DNA of 64,000 bases from Sphingobacteriales bacterium (GTDB lineage Bacteria > Bacteroidota > Bacteroidia > Chitinophagales > Chitinophagaceae): contig JADJGB010000010.1 of the NCBI GenBank assembly GCA_016708305.1, positions 248,001 through 312,000 of the forward strand, read 5' to 3'. Below the pieces are notes generated by a model. The model did no database searches and had not been told where the DNA came from. It saw nothing but the letters and a program-made list of their open reading frames with translations. Positions 21,101 through 29,994 of the stretch are shown one piece after another (the stretch's first letter is position 1; each line of letters opens with the position of its first letter). The translations under genes and the position numbers were made by a program.

Positions 21101-21305
21101 CTGCAATGTGCACATTATTGGCCTTGTTGGTAATAAATGCGCCTTGCACCAGTTCACCGTTGGGACCTATCACTACACCGGATACGGATATGTTGTTTTG
21201 TGCATTCATTATCAAACTGATTAATAAAAACACTATTATCCCTGTCAAATATTTTAACACACCCATAGCATGTTGTTTAGTTATTTGTATATTGGTTCTC
21301 ATCAT
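18105..21305 (-). CDS. SusC/RagA-family TonB-dependent transporter A (two frameshifts)
   Basis: About 1,065 residues after repair. After a signal/membrane segment (YLTGIIVFLLISLIMNAQ) comes a carboxypeptidase-D-like domain (ISVSGVVIGPNGELVQGAFI, residues about 40-120). Then follow the plug domain (NAVSLLQGKVAGLNIQ, PLFIIDGVPVD, DIDQVEVLRDAAATSLYG, YGVILVTTKRG) and the beta-barrel, ending in SFGVNIQF. Breaks are at about 19440 (AATTAGG needs one more T, giving NLGAQKSPSFSARW) and about 18778 (an extra A before NPVTGF). It would import oligosaccharides or glycopeptides through the outer membrane with the SusD immediately downstream. Confidence 0.87.
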
Positions 21306-21311
21306 TCAATA

Positions 21312-22324
21312 TTAATCGTTTGTGAACTTAGGGTTATCTGTTACAAATTGGAACAATATTTCCCAATTGCCTGATTCATAAATGGCAAATGGAAATTCAA
21401 TACTGGCGCTTTCTATGGCTCCTGCAAAACCAACACGGTCATACCTGAAAACCACTCTTGCCAGATTGCCATCCAGTGTCGTGTATTTTGTTTTAATCTT
21501 CACCAACGGAATTGGATACAATACATCATAAGTAACTCCTGTATTGGTTTTTGACGAATTAAAACCATGTATCAATCCGTTCCAATCGGTTTTAGAAAAC
21601 AAGTTCGGGTTCATAATCTTTCCATTCTTATCCAAAAAACGGAAAGTTATTTTTCCACCTTGTCCATCTATCTTCTTCATGGAAATCCGCAAATCACCGC
21701 CTGACAAATACCTGTTTGTGGTATCACCCTTTACATTGTTAAGCATAGCCGTAAAAACCCCCGGGTTCAGTTCCTGACCACTGATGGCATCCCTGTTTGA
21801 AGGCTCGGTAGGTCTTTCTCTGTAAGGCATGAGTTTCATGTTTCTAAAAAAACGTCTTCCACCGGTATTTGAAATTTCTATATCAAAAAGATAGCCCGAG
21901 TCGGGAATAGCCCTGATAAAACTGGAACGTGCCGTATTCCATACAATTATATCGCCAGAATATTTTCCAATATCCAGAATCGGCCTGTTTTGAACTTCCT
22001 GCTTGGCCTGAATTGCGGCCATAGAAGCTTCTTCGCCAGTATAGGCTTGTTTCCAAACAGTTACCGGAAGAATGGATTCAAACTCCGGAGCAGGTTCGCC
22101 ATTGCGCCTTTTTACATTTCTGATAAAAACTCGGTAGGGTAAGTGGTAGTACCTTTAAAAAAGGTGGAATAATAATTATTTCTTCCCAGAATAGGCTCAT
22201 ATACAAGCTGTGAAAACTGTGAGTCTCCGCCAATATTTTCCCTTTCATCAGGATAATATTTTCCGCAGCCTACACTAATGATTAATGAAAATCCAAGAAT
22301 ATATAAAATATTTTTATTGTTCAT
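21312..22324 (-). CDS. Lipoprotein of the DUF5007 type (frameshift)
   Basis: Joined at one shift, this is about 338 residues. Signal MNNKNILYILGFSLIISVGC (Cys 20). The rest has beta-rich segments (YLFDIEISNTGGRRFFRNMK, LSGGDLRISMKKIDGQGGKI, LARVVFRYDRVGFAGAIESA) and a conserved start GRNNYYSTFFKGTTTYPTEF. The break is in the A5 run 22125-22129; one more base continues into RNVKRRNGEPAPEFESILPV. I recall similar lipoproteins as DUF5007 next to fasciclin genes in SusCD loci, but assign no activity. Gene order (after FAS1-B, before SusC-A) makes it the accessory surface lipoprotein of the first module. Confidence 0.68.
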
Positions 22325-22353
22325 AATTACAATAATTGAAATTTTTATGGCTA

Positions 22354-23028
22354 TTATCTCTTGTTAACCGCTCTGATAAATGTGTTTCCAAAACCAAAAT
22401 CGTGGCCTGCATCCAACAGGTCAATAACGGCATTGGCAGCAGAAATATCTATCGTGGAGGTTTTGGCAGTAACCCAGTATCTTGTAAATATTGATCTGTT
22501 TCTATCACTAAAATTGATTAAGGTAGGGCCGCCACCCACAAAACCGCTGGCATTTGTAAAAAGCAACTTCATATTCATCACATATCCATACTTCACGGTG
22601 GGCACATCACGTCCATCGGACAGTGTGTTCATCAAATCTCCGCTCATGATTTTTCCTCTTATGATATATTTACACAATGTGCTATCCAAAACAGCCACAT
22701 CAATGGTATTGATACTCACCGGTGGCATTGCCGGCACCGAATCCATCCTTGCCTGATTGATGTTGTTTAAAGCCAGCTCAAAACTGCGATTATTAGGTGC
22801 AAAAAGGGTAATTTCCTTTTGCTTGAGCGTATCGGCCAAACCCGGCACCCTGTTTACAGCCTTTACCAGCGAATCAAACACGCCGGGATGTGCCTGCAGA
22901 TAAGAATAGGCATTCCCGTCAAAATTCACTTTGGGCGCTGCTGCATTTCGGTAGGTGTTGTCAATCTTTGAACAACCCGAAATCGCTATAATATTTATCA
23001 GACACAATATCAGTATTGTATTCTTCAT
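22354..23028 (-). CDS. Fasciclin (FAS1) domain lipoprotein B
   Basis: I chose the ATG at 23026-23028, because MKNTILILCLINIIAISGC is a good lipoprotein signal (an in-frame start exists 30 nt upstream). One FAS1 domain follows: AYSYLQAHPGVFDSLVKAVN, KEITLFAPNNRSFELALNNI, then STLCKYIIRGKIMSGDLMNT and AVIDLLDAGHDFGFGNTFI. The ITLFAPNNRSF segment is the family hallmark. It lies 80 nt after the SusD-B gene and 30 nt before the DUF5007-type gene. Intact. Role by family and context: surface adhesion or glycan capture. Confidence 0.85.
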   Translation of the reverse strand: MKNTILILCLINIIAISGCSKIDNTYRNAAAPKVNFDGNAYSYLQAHPGVFDSLVKAVNRVPGLADTLKQKEITLFAPNNRSFELALNNINQARMDSVPAMPPVSINTIDVAVLDSTLCKYIIRGKIMSGDLMNTLSDGRDVPTVKYGYVMNMKLLFTNASGFVGGGPTLINFSDRNRSIFTRYWVTAKTSTIDISAANAVIDLLDAGHDFGFGNTFIRAVNKR

Positions 23029-23107
23029 GTGTAAATATTTTTTCGTTCTGCTTACCATAATATCTTTTTAATAAATCCTGATAATGATACTCGCTTTTTT
23101 TATCAAT

Positions 23108-24717
23108 TTATTTTCCAGTCCAATAACTGTTTTGTACAATTTGAGGATTTCTATCCCTTACTTCCTGGGCTATAGGCCAGTAAATACCTCCCCTATCAAG
23201 TAAAGTATTAAATGCAGGATTGTTCCTCAATAACCTGTTTTCTCTCACCTGATCGTACCAGCGCCAGCCTTCTCCAGCCAATTCGCGCCTTCTTTCCGCA
23301 AAAATATCGGTAATAATAGCATCCCTGTCGGATGAGGTTCCCAATACATTATCGAGACCTCTGGATGCTCTTACACTGTTCATCAGCGAAGTGGCATCGG
23401 TATATTTACCCAAAACCGCCATCGCTTCTGCCCGCAGGAGCATAATTTCTTCCATTCTTGTAAATACCAGCGCTGAAGTAAACTGGGCAAACATACCCGC
23501 TGAAGCGCCATCGTCCACAATTCTGATTTTTTTGAATACCGGAATTTCAGCATTATAATTCTCAAAATAGGTGGTGAGCAAAGTGCCAGCCTCCAAGGCA
23601 GTAATATCCACACCAAAGCGTTGGTCATTGCCGTTTGTATTGGCAAACATTTCTGCAATTGTATTTTTAGGTATATAAATATCAGGCAACAACTTGGACA
23701 TAGCAAAGGTGGGGGTAATGGCAAGCGTAAGCTGCTCAAGGTGACCATTGCTGGAGGCTTCTCCATCCTGTTTAACAAATGATAAGGAGAAGATGGAATA
23801 ATAACTTGAACCATCTGTTCCTTTATTAAACAGACCTGAATTGGAAGAAGATACCATTCTGTCAACCGAAACAGTGGTCAGACGGCTCTTTGAACGGTTA
23901 TTCATTATAAATTCGGTATAAACCGCCGCATTCACATAGTCTTCTTTCCATGCTGCTATATGAGCCAGCACCGCATAAGCAGCTATACGGCTAAACGGGC
24001 GACCTGCCCACTCAGACTGAGAGTAATCGTAGTAATTGTTTGGAAATTTGAAATCCTCGCCCGAAACTGAATACAGATAAGGCAGATTAGGCGCTGCGGC
24101 CAGCAGTTCCCTTTCTGCAAATGACAATACGGCATTTTTATCGGTACGGGCTACCTGCGGAAAATCTTTTCCTTCGCCCGATGTAGTTACCAGCGGCACA
24201 TCGCCCCAGATACGCACCATATAAAAGTATGTAAATGCCCTCATCGCCCTTGCCTGAGCCATATCCAAACTGTGGTATGCTTTGGTATAGCGTGCATCTA
24301 CCAGACAGCCTTCAGATTTTTCAATAAATACATTGCATGCATTTATTACTGCATAAAACGCCTCCAGTTGGATAATTTATCTATCAGTTCGTAAGAAGCG
24401 CCCAGGTTTCCAGTAATAACCGCCTTGAGGTCGGGTCTTGAAACAGCCGCAAAATCTCCGCTTCGAAGGTCGCCAACTACCCAATGCCTGTTGTCGGCAG
24501 CCAATGCCGCCCTGAACAAACCATAAATAGAAATTAAACCACTGCGGGCATCGTCATACGAGTCCCAACTGGCTGCTTCGGTAGATACGCGGGTGGAGTC
24601 CATGTCTAATTGCTTATTACAGGCTCCCATGCCTGACAATAATACAATCAGAACTATCAAACTTGCAAACTTATGTAAAAATTTTTTGAGAAAAAACATT
24701 GTATATATATTTTTCAA
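23108..24717 (-). CDS. SusD/RagB-family nutrient-binding lipoprotein B (frameshift)
   Basis: About 536 residues after repair. The signal (KFASLIVLIVLLSGMGAC) precedes the lipobox Cys. SusD signatures: DARSGLISIYGLFRAA, QARAMRAFTYFYMVRIWGDV, FTRMEEIMLLRAEAMAVLGK, GEGWRWYDQVRENR, and YWPIAQEVRDRNPQIVQN at the end. The frame breaks at the A4 run 24355-24358; one more base links WRRF to YAVINACNVFIEKSEG and on to the second half. It follows the SusC-B gene by a few bases, as in all susCD pairs. Confidence 0.87.
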
Positions 24718-24721
24718 TTAT

Positions 24722-27658
24722 TTAAAAATTAAGCTTAAAACCTACTATAACCGATTTTGGCATTGGCAATCCGTCGCCATAGTAATACCCATTGTAGTTT
24801 ACCAGTTCGGGGTCATCACCTTTGAATTTGGTAAGTGTAGCCAGATTGGTACCAGAAACGTATATAACACTGTTCTTGAGCGACTTAATCTTTACGATTT
24901 TGGCCAAATCATAAGATAGTGTGGCAGACCTCAACTTCAGGAATGACAAATCATCAAGAAACAAATCCTGATCGGCGCGGTAAGGTACCGTGCTGCTCCA
25001 GGGGTTATAAACCGGATAGGTAAATAAATCCTGCTTCTTCTCCCAGAAAGTAATTTCTTTTACAGAATTGATGGTTTGCACCGCCTCAGAGTTGATAAAG
25101 TCCAATCTGTTGGAAGCATAGTTATTCAGCGCATTATGTCCAAGTGCAAAATATAACTGAAAGTCGAAGGTAACTGCTTTCCACTTGATAGAATTACCCA
25201 TTCCTCCGGTAATCTTAGGCATGTAATTGCCTTTCAATACTTTATCGGCATTATTAATGGTGTTGTCGCCATTTACGTCAGTCCAGCGTGCATCGCCGGG
25301 AGAAACAGGAACTCCATTAATATTGAATCCTGTGGGAATTTCGCCGGCGGCATTAAAAATACCCGTATTCTGCAACACCCAGAAACGGTCAACCGGTTCT
25401 CCCACTTTCAATTTGGTATTTCCGATGATTACTTCATTCAATCCATCGGGCAGGGCTTTCAAAGTATTTTTATTGTAATTGAAGTTCAGACTCAGGTTCC
25501 AACCTAATTCTTTTGATTTGCTTTCAATTATTTCTGCATTTACCAATACGTCAATTCCTTTGTTATTTACCTCAAGACCTGTTTTGTAAGCGCTGGTAAA
25601 GCCCCACTCGGCAGCAACCGGCACAGGGAACAAGCCGTTTTTGTCATCTTTGTTGTACAAATCCAATGCCAGTTCTACCCTGTTTTGCAGCAACCCAATG
25701 CGGGTTCCAATCTGCAATCTATCCACAAAAGACCAGGGAACATCATATCCTACCCAACCTGTAGTGTATGGGCGGCTGATGCCGGGAATGCCTGCATAAG
25801 AACCAAGGGTAGGTTCGTTGCCCCATCCCAAATCCACACGATATTGAGGGCCGGACTGAAATCTGTCATCCGAAAATGTTTTACCCAGTCGGCTCCAGGC
25901 AGCATTAATGGTGAAGGTGGACAATGAAATATCAGGCTGTAGATGATTTTTAATGTTCCAATCCAAACCTCCGCCAAAACCGGTAAACCATTTATGAGTA
26001 ACCGGCATGGTAGAAGAACCGTCTCTTCTTACTAATGCATTGATTTTCAATATATTGCCCATGTCCCACTCCATATTGCCACCTAAAGAAAGCAGTGAAG
26101 TTTTCATCTTGCTTGGGAAATAGTGAACTACGATCCCTTTTGTATCTAAATAATCAGACTTACTAGCATCGCCATTAACAACAATAGATTTAATAAAGTC
26201 GTTAGGCGTATTGTATGCATAAGCATAATTGTACCGGAACATGTCTCCATTAAATGATTGAAATATTCCTGCTTTCAGATTGTTTTTGCTATCAATTTTA
26301 AATGTATAATCCAAAGCATGATTAGTTATCAGCCGTTGATTGTAGCCAAAATATGCTGATGTAAAATTATTGGTTTCAAGAAGTGTGCTTGGCCAGAAAG
26401 CATCTCTGAGACCTTCATTATAGTCAAAACCGATACGACCGTTATAATGCAATCCGCTAATTGAAGCATTTACTGCCAGATACCCTTCCAATGCATTGTT
26501 TACATTATTGTCAATGGTTACTGTTTTATCAAAAAGACCCAGATATTTTGAGTAAAGGCGTTTATTGGGCGAAAGCGGGTTGATGAGGTCAGGAATATAT
26601 CTTTGCTCTGCTAACCTGTCTTTTATGCTTCGGTTTCTGTTTCGGTCGAGCTTGTTGTAAGAAATCATACTGGACACCATCAGCCATTTCAATGGCGCTA
26701 CATTCAGCATAAAGTTGGCACCATATTTTGAAATGGAGGTATGATCGGCGCTGTTTGCGTTTTTAGCCATATTACCAAAAAACCTGAAGTTTGCCCTTTC
26801 GGTACCGGCACTCAGGCCAAAATCTGCATTGTATAAGGCAGTAGTCTTGTAATACTCATCCGTCCAGTTGGCTGCTCCGTAGTAATCCACATTGGTAGAG
26901 TCCCTAAGATATTGCGGATATGCAAGTCTGTCGGTCAAAGTGCCATATTTATTATAAAATCTTTGTCTGAATTCATTTTCATAAGTAGCATTGGTAGCCG
27001 TTACTTTGTGTGCAGGTACTATGCCAAAATAAGAATTGACCGACACATCTAAAATAGAACCCTCCTTGGTAGTTATCCAAATAGCGCCATTGGCTGCAAT
27101 CGGCCCCAAAGAAGCCAAAGAAATCGGGTCTTTTAAAACCTCAATAGACTTGATATTGTCTGCATTGATAATGGAAAGCAAATTGGTGGCAGGCCCAATC
27201 CTGTTGAAATCGTACTTCTGTACATCATAAGCAAAAGGGTTGTCTCTTAATAACGGAAGCCCGTTCAAATAAACGGCCGCCTGTTGGTCGTAAAGATATT
27301 TTTTATTCAACAAAGGAGCCGAAAGGCCATGAATAAAAATACTCTGGTCAGTGCCGGGTTCGCCGGTTGGCTCCTGCACATACACTCCCGCAAGGTTACC
27401 CTTCAGCATTTGCTGCAATGACGCGTAAGGCAGTTTATCAACCACCTTTAATGGAACCAGATTGAAAGGTTTCCCGTTGAAACGGGTTCCCAGCCTGATC
27501 GGGTCTATTCCAATTGTGGGCTTTATTACAATAGTATCATTTTCCGGATCAGTATCTGTACTTTCCGTTTTTTGAGCATTGGCGAACATCGTGGTTCCCA
27601 GTAAGGCAATCAAAAAGATACAATTTCGAACTAAAGCAAAGTCTTTAACTACTCCCAT
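24722..27658 (-). CDS. SusC/RagA-family TonB-dependent transporter B, without carboxypeptidase-D-like domain
   Basis: An uninterrupted 978-residue outer-membrane transporter and the first gene of the 19-kb locus. The signal peptide (NCIFLIALLGTTMFANAQ) is followed by a short Asp/Thr-rich linker and then directly by the plug (YASLQQMLKGNLAGVYVQEP, QQAAVYLNGLPLLRDNPF, NIKSIEVLKDPISLASLG, GAIWITTKEG). The beta-barrel has the late GDARWTDVNGDNTINNADKV turn and ends in SVIVGFKLNF. Unlike SusC-A it lacks the N-terminal carboxypeptidase-D-like repeat. No regulator gene lies upstream; an insertion sequence begins about 130 bases away, and I could not identify a promoter in 27659-27792. Confidence 0.9.
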   Translation of the reverse strand: MGVVKDFALVRNCIFLIALLGTTMFANAQKTESTDTDPENDTIVIKPTIGIDPIRLGTRFNGKPFNLVPLKVVDKLPYASLQQMLKGNLAGVYVQEPTGEPGTDQSIFIHGLSAPLLNKKYLYDQQAAVYLNGLPLLRDNPFAYDVQKYDFNRIGPATNLLSIINADNIKSIEVLKDPISLASLGPIAANGAIWITTKEGSILDVSVNSYFGIVPAHKVTATNATYENEFRQRFYNKYGTLTDRLAYPQYLRDSTNVDYYGAANWTDEYYKTTALYNADFGLSAGTERANFRFFGNMAKNANSADHTSISKYGANFMLNVAPLKWLMVSSMISYNKLDRNRNRSIKDRLAEQRYIPDLINPLSPNKRLYSKYLGLFDKTVTIDNNVNNALEGYLAVNASISGLHYNGRIGFDYNEGLRDAFWPSTLLETNNFTSAYFGYNQRLITNHALDYTFKIDSKNNLKAGIFQSFNGDMFRYNYAYAYNTPNDFIKSIVVNGDASKSDYLDTKGIVVHYFPSKMKTSLLSLGGNMEWDMGNILKINALVRRDGSSTMPVTHKWFTGFGGGLDWNIKNHLQPDISLSTFTINAAWSRLGKTFSDDRFQSGPQYRVDLGWGNEPTLGSYAGIPGISRPYTTGWVGYDVPWSFVDRLQIGTRIGLLQNRVELALDLYNKDDKNGLFPVPVAAEWGFTSAYKTGLEVNNKGIDVLVNAEIIESKSKELGWNLSLNFNYNKNTLKALPDGLNEVIIGNTKLKVGEPVDRFWVLQNTGIFNAAGEIPTGFNINGVPVSPGDARWTDVNGDNTINNADKVLKGNYMPKITGGMGNSIKWKAVTFDFQLYFALGHNALNNYASNRLDFINSEAVQTINSVKEITFWEKKQDLFTYPVYNPWSSTVPYRADQDLFLDDLSFLKLRSATLSYDLAKIVKIKSLKNSVIYVSGTNLATLTKFKGDDPELVNYNGYYYGDGLPMPKSVIVGFKLNF

Positions 27659-27815
27659 TTAGCTATAAAATTTTAATTTAACTCCATTATTTAAGTCGTT
27701 AACCCCCTAACTGTACATCTGATTTTGTCAATTCCCGCAAGCAATTAACTATGAGCCAATCGCAATTCATTTTGTTAAAATCAATATAAAAAGGCTCACC
27801 ATTATTTACTGGGGA

Positions 27816-28790
27816 CTAGGCAAAAAGTTTATGCAGTCTGAAAAGAAAGAATTTGGTATCGGTTACGCCTCTAAGGTTAGCCCTGAATAGTTTTATTTTA
27901 GCGTTGAATGATTCTGCATTGGCATTTGTATTTCGGTTATTGAAGAAATTAAGTATGTTATCTAAATTATATTTTACGGTATTAGCAACGGTATAAAACT
28001 CTTTTAATGCCTGCTCTTGTACTTTTTGTATCCATTGTTCAAACGCTGTCTTAGCAGATGCTTTTTGTTGGTTTTCGTATATGTTTCTACAAGCTAAAGT
28101 TTGGTGGTAAGCAGTTTCTAATTCAGGAAATATTTGAATAACAGGGTGGCTCTTTGTATTTGATTTTCTGTCCAGTCGTTTTGTTTTTGGCTAAAATATA
28201 TTTGCACCTTGCCAGTAATTGTTTGGGTGTTTCACCATTTTCCAGCATTACTGGTTCATATTTTATTTGTTGTTCTTTAGCCTTTTTTAATGGCTGCATT
28301 TTCGTTGTCTAATTCTTTCCATCGCAGGTTTATTCTTATGTGTTGCAAGGCTTCCATTGCCAGTTTTATTACATGGAATCTGTCGGTAACCAGAGTGGCA
28401 TTTGTAAATACCTGCTTTACGGCAGCTTCCATGTTTTTTGCCATATCAAGAGTTACTTCTTTTACCTGCAAACGCTTGTGTTCACAAAGTTTCATTAGGG
28501 TGGTTATAATGTCTTTAGATAGTGTTCCTTTGATGACGGCTACCAATGTACCCTGCTTTGCCCTGCCGTTTTTGTTGGTAACAAATGTGTATAATTCTCC
28601 TTTGGATAAACTTAGTTCATCTATGCTTAGGTAGGCTCCAATGTTGTCCGGAAAAAGAAGATAATCTTCGCAGTGAGTGAGCTGGTTCCAGTCTTTAAAA
28701 CCACTGCTATACTTTTTATAATGACGGTTTAATTTTGAAGGCTGTATCTGATGGTAACCAGCTATGTTGCTGATAGTATCAACCTTTGTA
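27816..28790 (-). pseudogene. ISAon1-family (ISL3-like) transposase, frameshifted
   Basis: The DDE nuclease part of the element. Reading across shifts gives SNIAGYHQIQPSKLNRHYKK, then the first acidic block YLSIDELSLSKGELYTFV. Next are EVTLDMAKNMEAAVKQVF and VTDRFHVIKLAMEALQ, the strongly conserved ISL3 core, and a C-terminal block NANAESFNAKIKLFRANLRG with the catalytic Glu, ending at the TAG read from 27816-27818. One clear break is after AAIKK (about 28280), where one extra A continues into AKEQQIKYEPVML; a further break lies near 28150. Not translatable as it stands. The exact start is uncertain; it follows directly on the preceding gene. Confidence 0.75.
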
Positions 28791-29148
28791 TCAACCTGTA
28801 CCTTTAAAAAAATCCGATAGTTCTTTGGTTAACCTGAACCTTCGGCTACAAATGAAAAGTCGTTTCTGATAATTTTACCAGCCTCATTTTATGTCGCCAG
28901 CGTCTTCTTTTTATTGCCAAATAAACTGCTTTGCCACGGACCGGGAAATCCTGTAGGGTTATCTCCGTAAAACCTTTTGACTCATATTGGGTACCATCCA
29001 CATCTCCCAATATCATATTCCGTTCTTCCAATGAAATCTGAAAATAAACTGACCTGTCTTTTACAAAGCATAGTTCATCTATACCTGTAATATCAAAATA
29101 TTCCAATAACCCCTTGGGTAAAAAATGACCGATATATGATGTATCCAT
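28791..29148 (-). pseudogene. ISAon1-family transposase N-terminal region protein, two frameshifts
   Basis: The first gene of the element, about 119 residues after repair: YIGHFLPKGLLEYFDITGID, the short ITLQDFPVRGKAVYLAIKRR block typical of this protein, then NEAGKIIRNDFSFVAEGSGL and TKELSDFFKGTG before the TGA at 28791-28793. The two breaks are a run of A near 28880 and a TT near 28829; one extra base in each restores the frame. The family name is from memory; it is supported by the adjacent transposase core and the IS boundaries. Confidence 0.7.
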
Positions 29149-29454
29149 GCAACAAAATTAGGCGTACTCCCCATTTAATGAAAGTGACCCTATAAAAACA
29201 GTTCTCTTTTGTTATTGAGATGTTAAAGGTAAGGTAAAATAAATTAATAAAAAACACGCAAACGTTTGCGCACTTTTTTTATGTATAACATGTTTAAGAC
29301 TACCTACCTAAAACATTTACTCATAATAGTTTGAATTGCAGGAGTTTTGGTATAAAAACAATGGCAATTTCTGTATGGAAATTGAATAATTATTTTTTAA
29401 AAAATATTCACCAAACATGATTAACATCATTCTTTATAATGACGTTTTATAAGA

Positions 29455-29482
29455 TTGTACTAATAAACTAAACCTACCTTTG
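29455..29482 (+). promoter_or_regulatory. Bacteroidota-type promoter for the epimerase/decarboxylase operon
   Basis: TTG at 29455-29457 and TACCTTTG at 29475-29482 are separated by 17 nt, fitting the TTG-N17-23-TANNTTTG pattern of this phylum. The ATG of the epimerase lies 24 nt downstream of the -7 box. The rest of 29199-29454 shows only AT-rich sequence. Confidence 0.65.
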
Positions 29483-29506
29483 CCTCACACTAACATCGAA
29501 TTGTAA

Positions 29507-29915
29507 ATGAACCTCTCGCATATTGAGCATATCGGAATAGCCGTAAAAAGCCTTGAAAACAGTATCCCCTATTGGGAACAGGTATTTGGGCTGAAATGCT
29601 ATTCAATAGAGGAAGTGCCCGAACAAAAAGTGAAAACCGCTTTTTTCAAAATAGGCCAAACCAAAATTGAATTGCTTGAAAGCACTGACCCCGAAGGCCC
29701 TATTGGAAAATTTATAGAAAAAAAAGGCGAAGGCATTCATCATATTGCCTTTGCAGTCAATAATCTGGAGCAGGCGCTTGCCGAAACTGAAGAAAAGGGA
29801 ATCCAATTGATTGACAAAACGCCGCGCAAAGGGGCAGAAGGTCTTGCCATTGCGTTTCTTCATCCAAAATCAACTTTGGCGTATTGACGGAGCTTTGCGA
29901 GGATAAAAGGCTGTA
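29507..29915 (+). CDS. mce: Methylmalonyl-CoA epimerase (C-terminal frameshift)
   Basis: A vicinal-oxygen-chelate protein of about 135 residues that interconverts (R)- and (S)-methylmalonyl-CoA. Motifs: LSHIEHIGIAVKSLENSIPY with the first metal His, TKIELLESTDPEGPI with a Glu ligand, GEGIHHIAFAVNNLEQAL with the second His, and AIAFLHPKST. The frame as read stops at 29887. One more T in the run 29875-29877 gives FGVLTELCEDKR and a stop at 29913-29915, the usual C-terminus. It is the first gene of the operon with the decarboxylase subunits, 79 bases upstream of the alpha subunit. Confidence 0.92.
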
Positions 29916-29994
29916 GGCTAAGCCTTTGGCAATTAATTTTTAATATTTTAATTTCTAATCTAACTTATTCACGATTTAACATAAACAAACGATA

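Larger units (their letters stand above)
27793..29190. mobile_element. ISAon1/ISL3-type insertion sequence with 8-bp target duplication
   Basis: The element begins GGCTCACC (27793) and ends GGTGACCC-like (29190). Its ends form an imperfect inverted repeat of about 23 bases; 17 of 23 match between 27793-27815 and the reverse complement of 29168-29190. It is flanked by a perfect direct repeat TATAAAAA at 27785-27792 and 29191-29198, the 8-bp duplication expected of ISL3-like elements. It carries two genes on the minus strand, both frameshifted. It sits about 130 bases upstream of the SusC-B start. Confidence 0.85.

Noticed and set aside
27659..27792. Promoter for SusC-B in the gap before the insertion sequence
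   Set aside because: No TANNTTTG element was found on the minus strand in this stretch.
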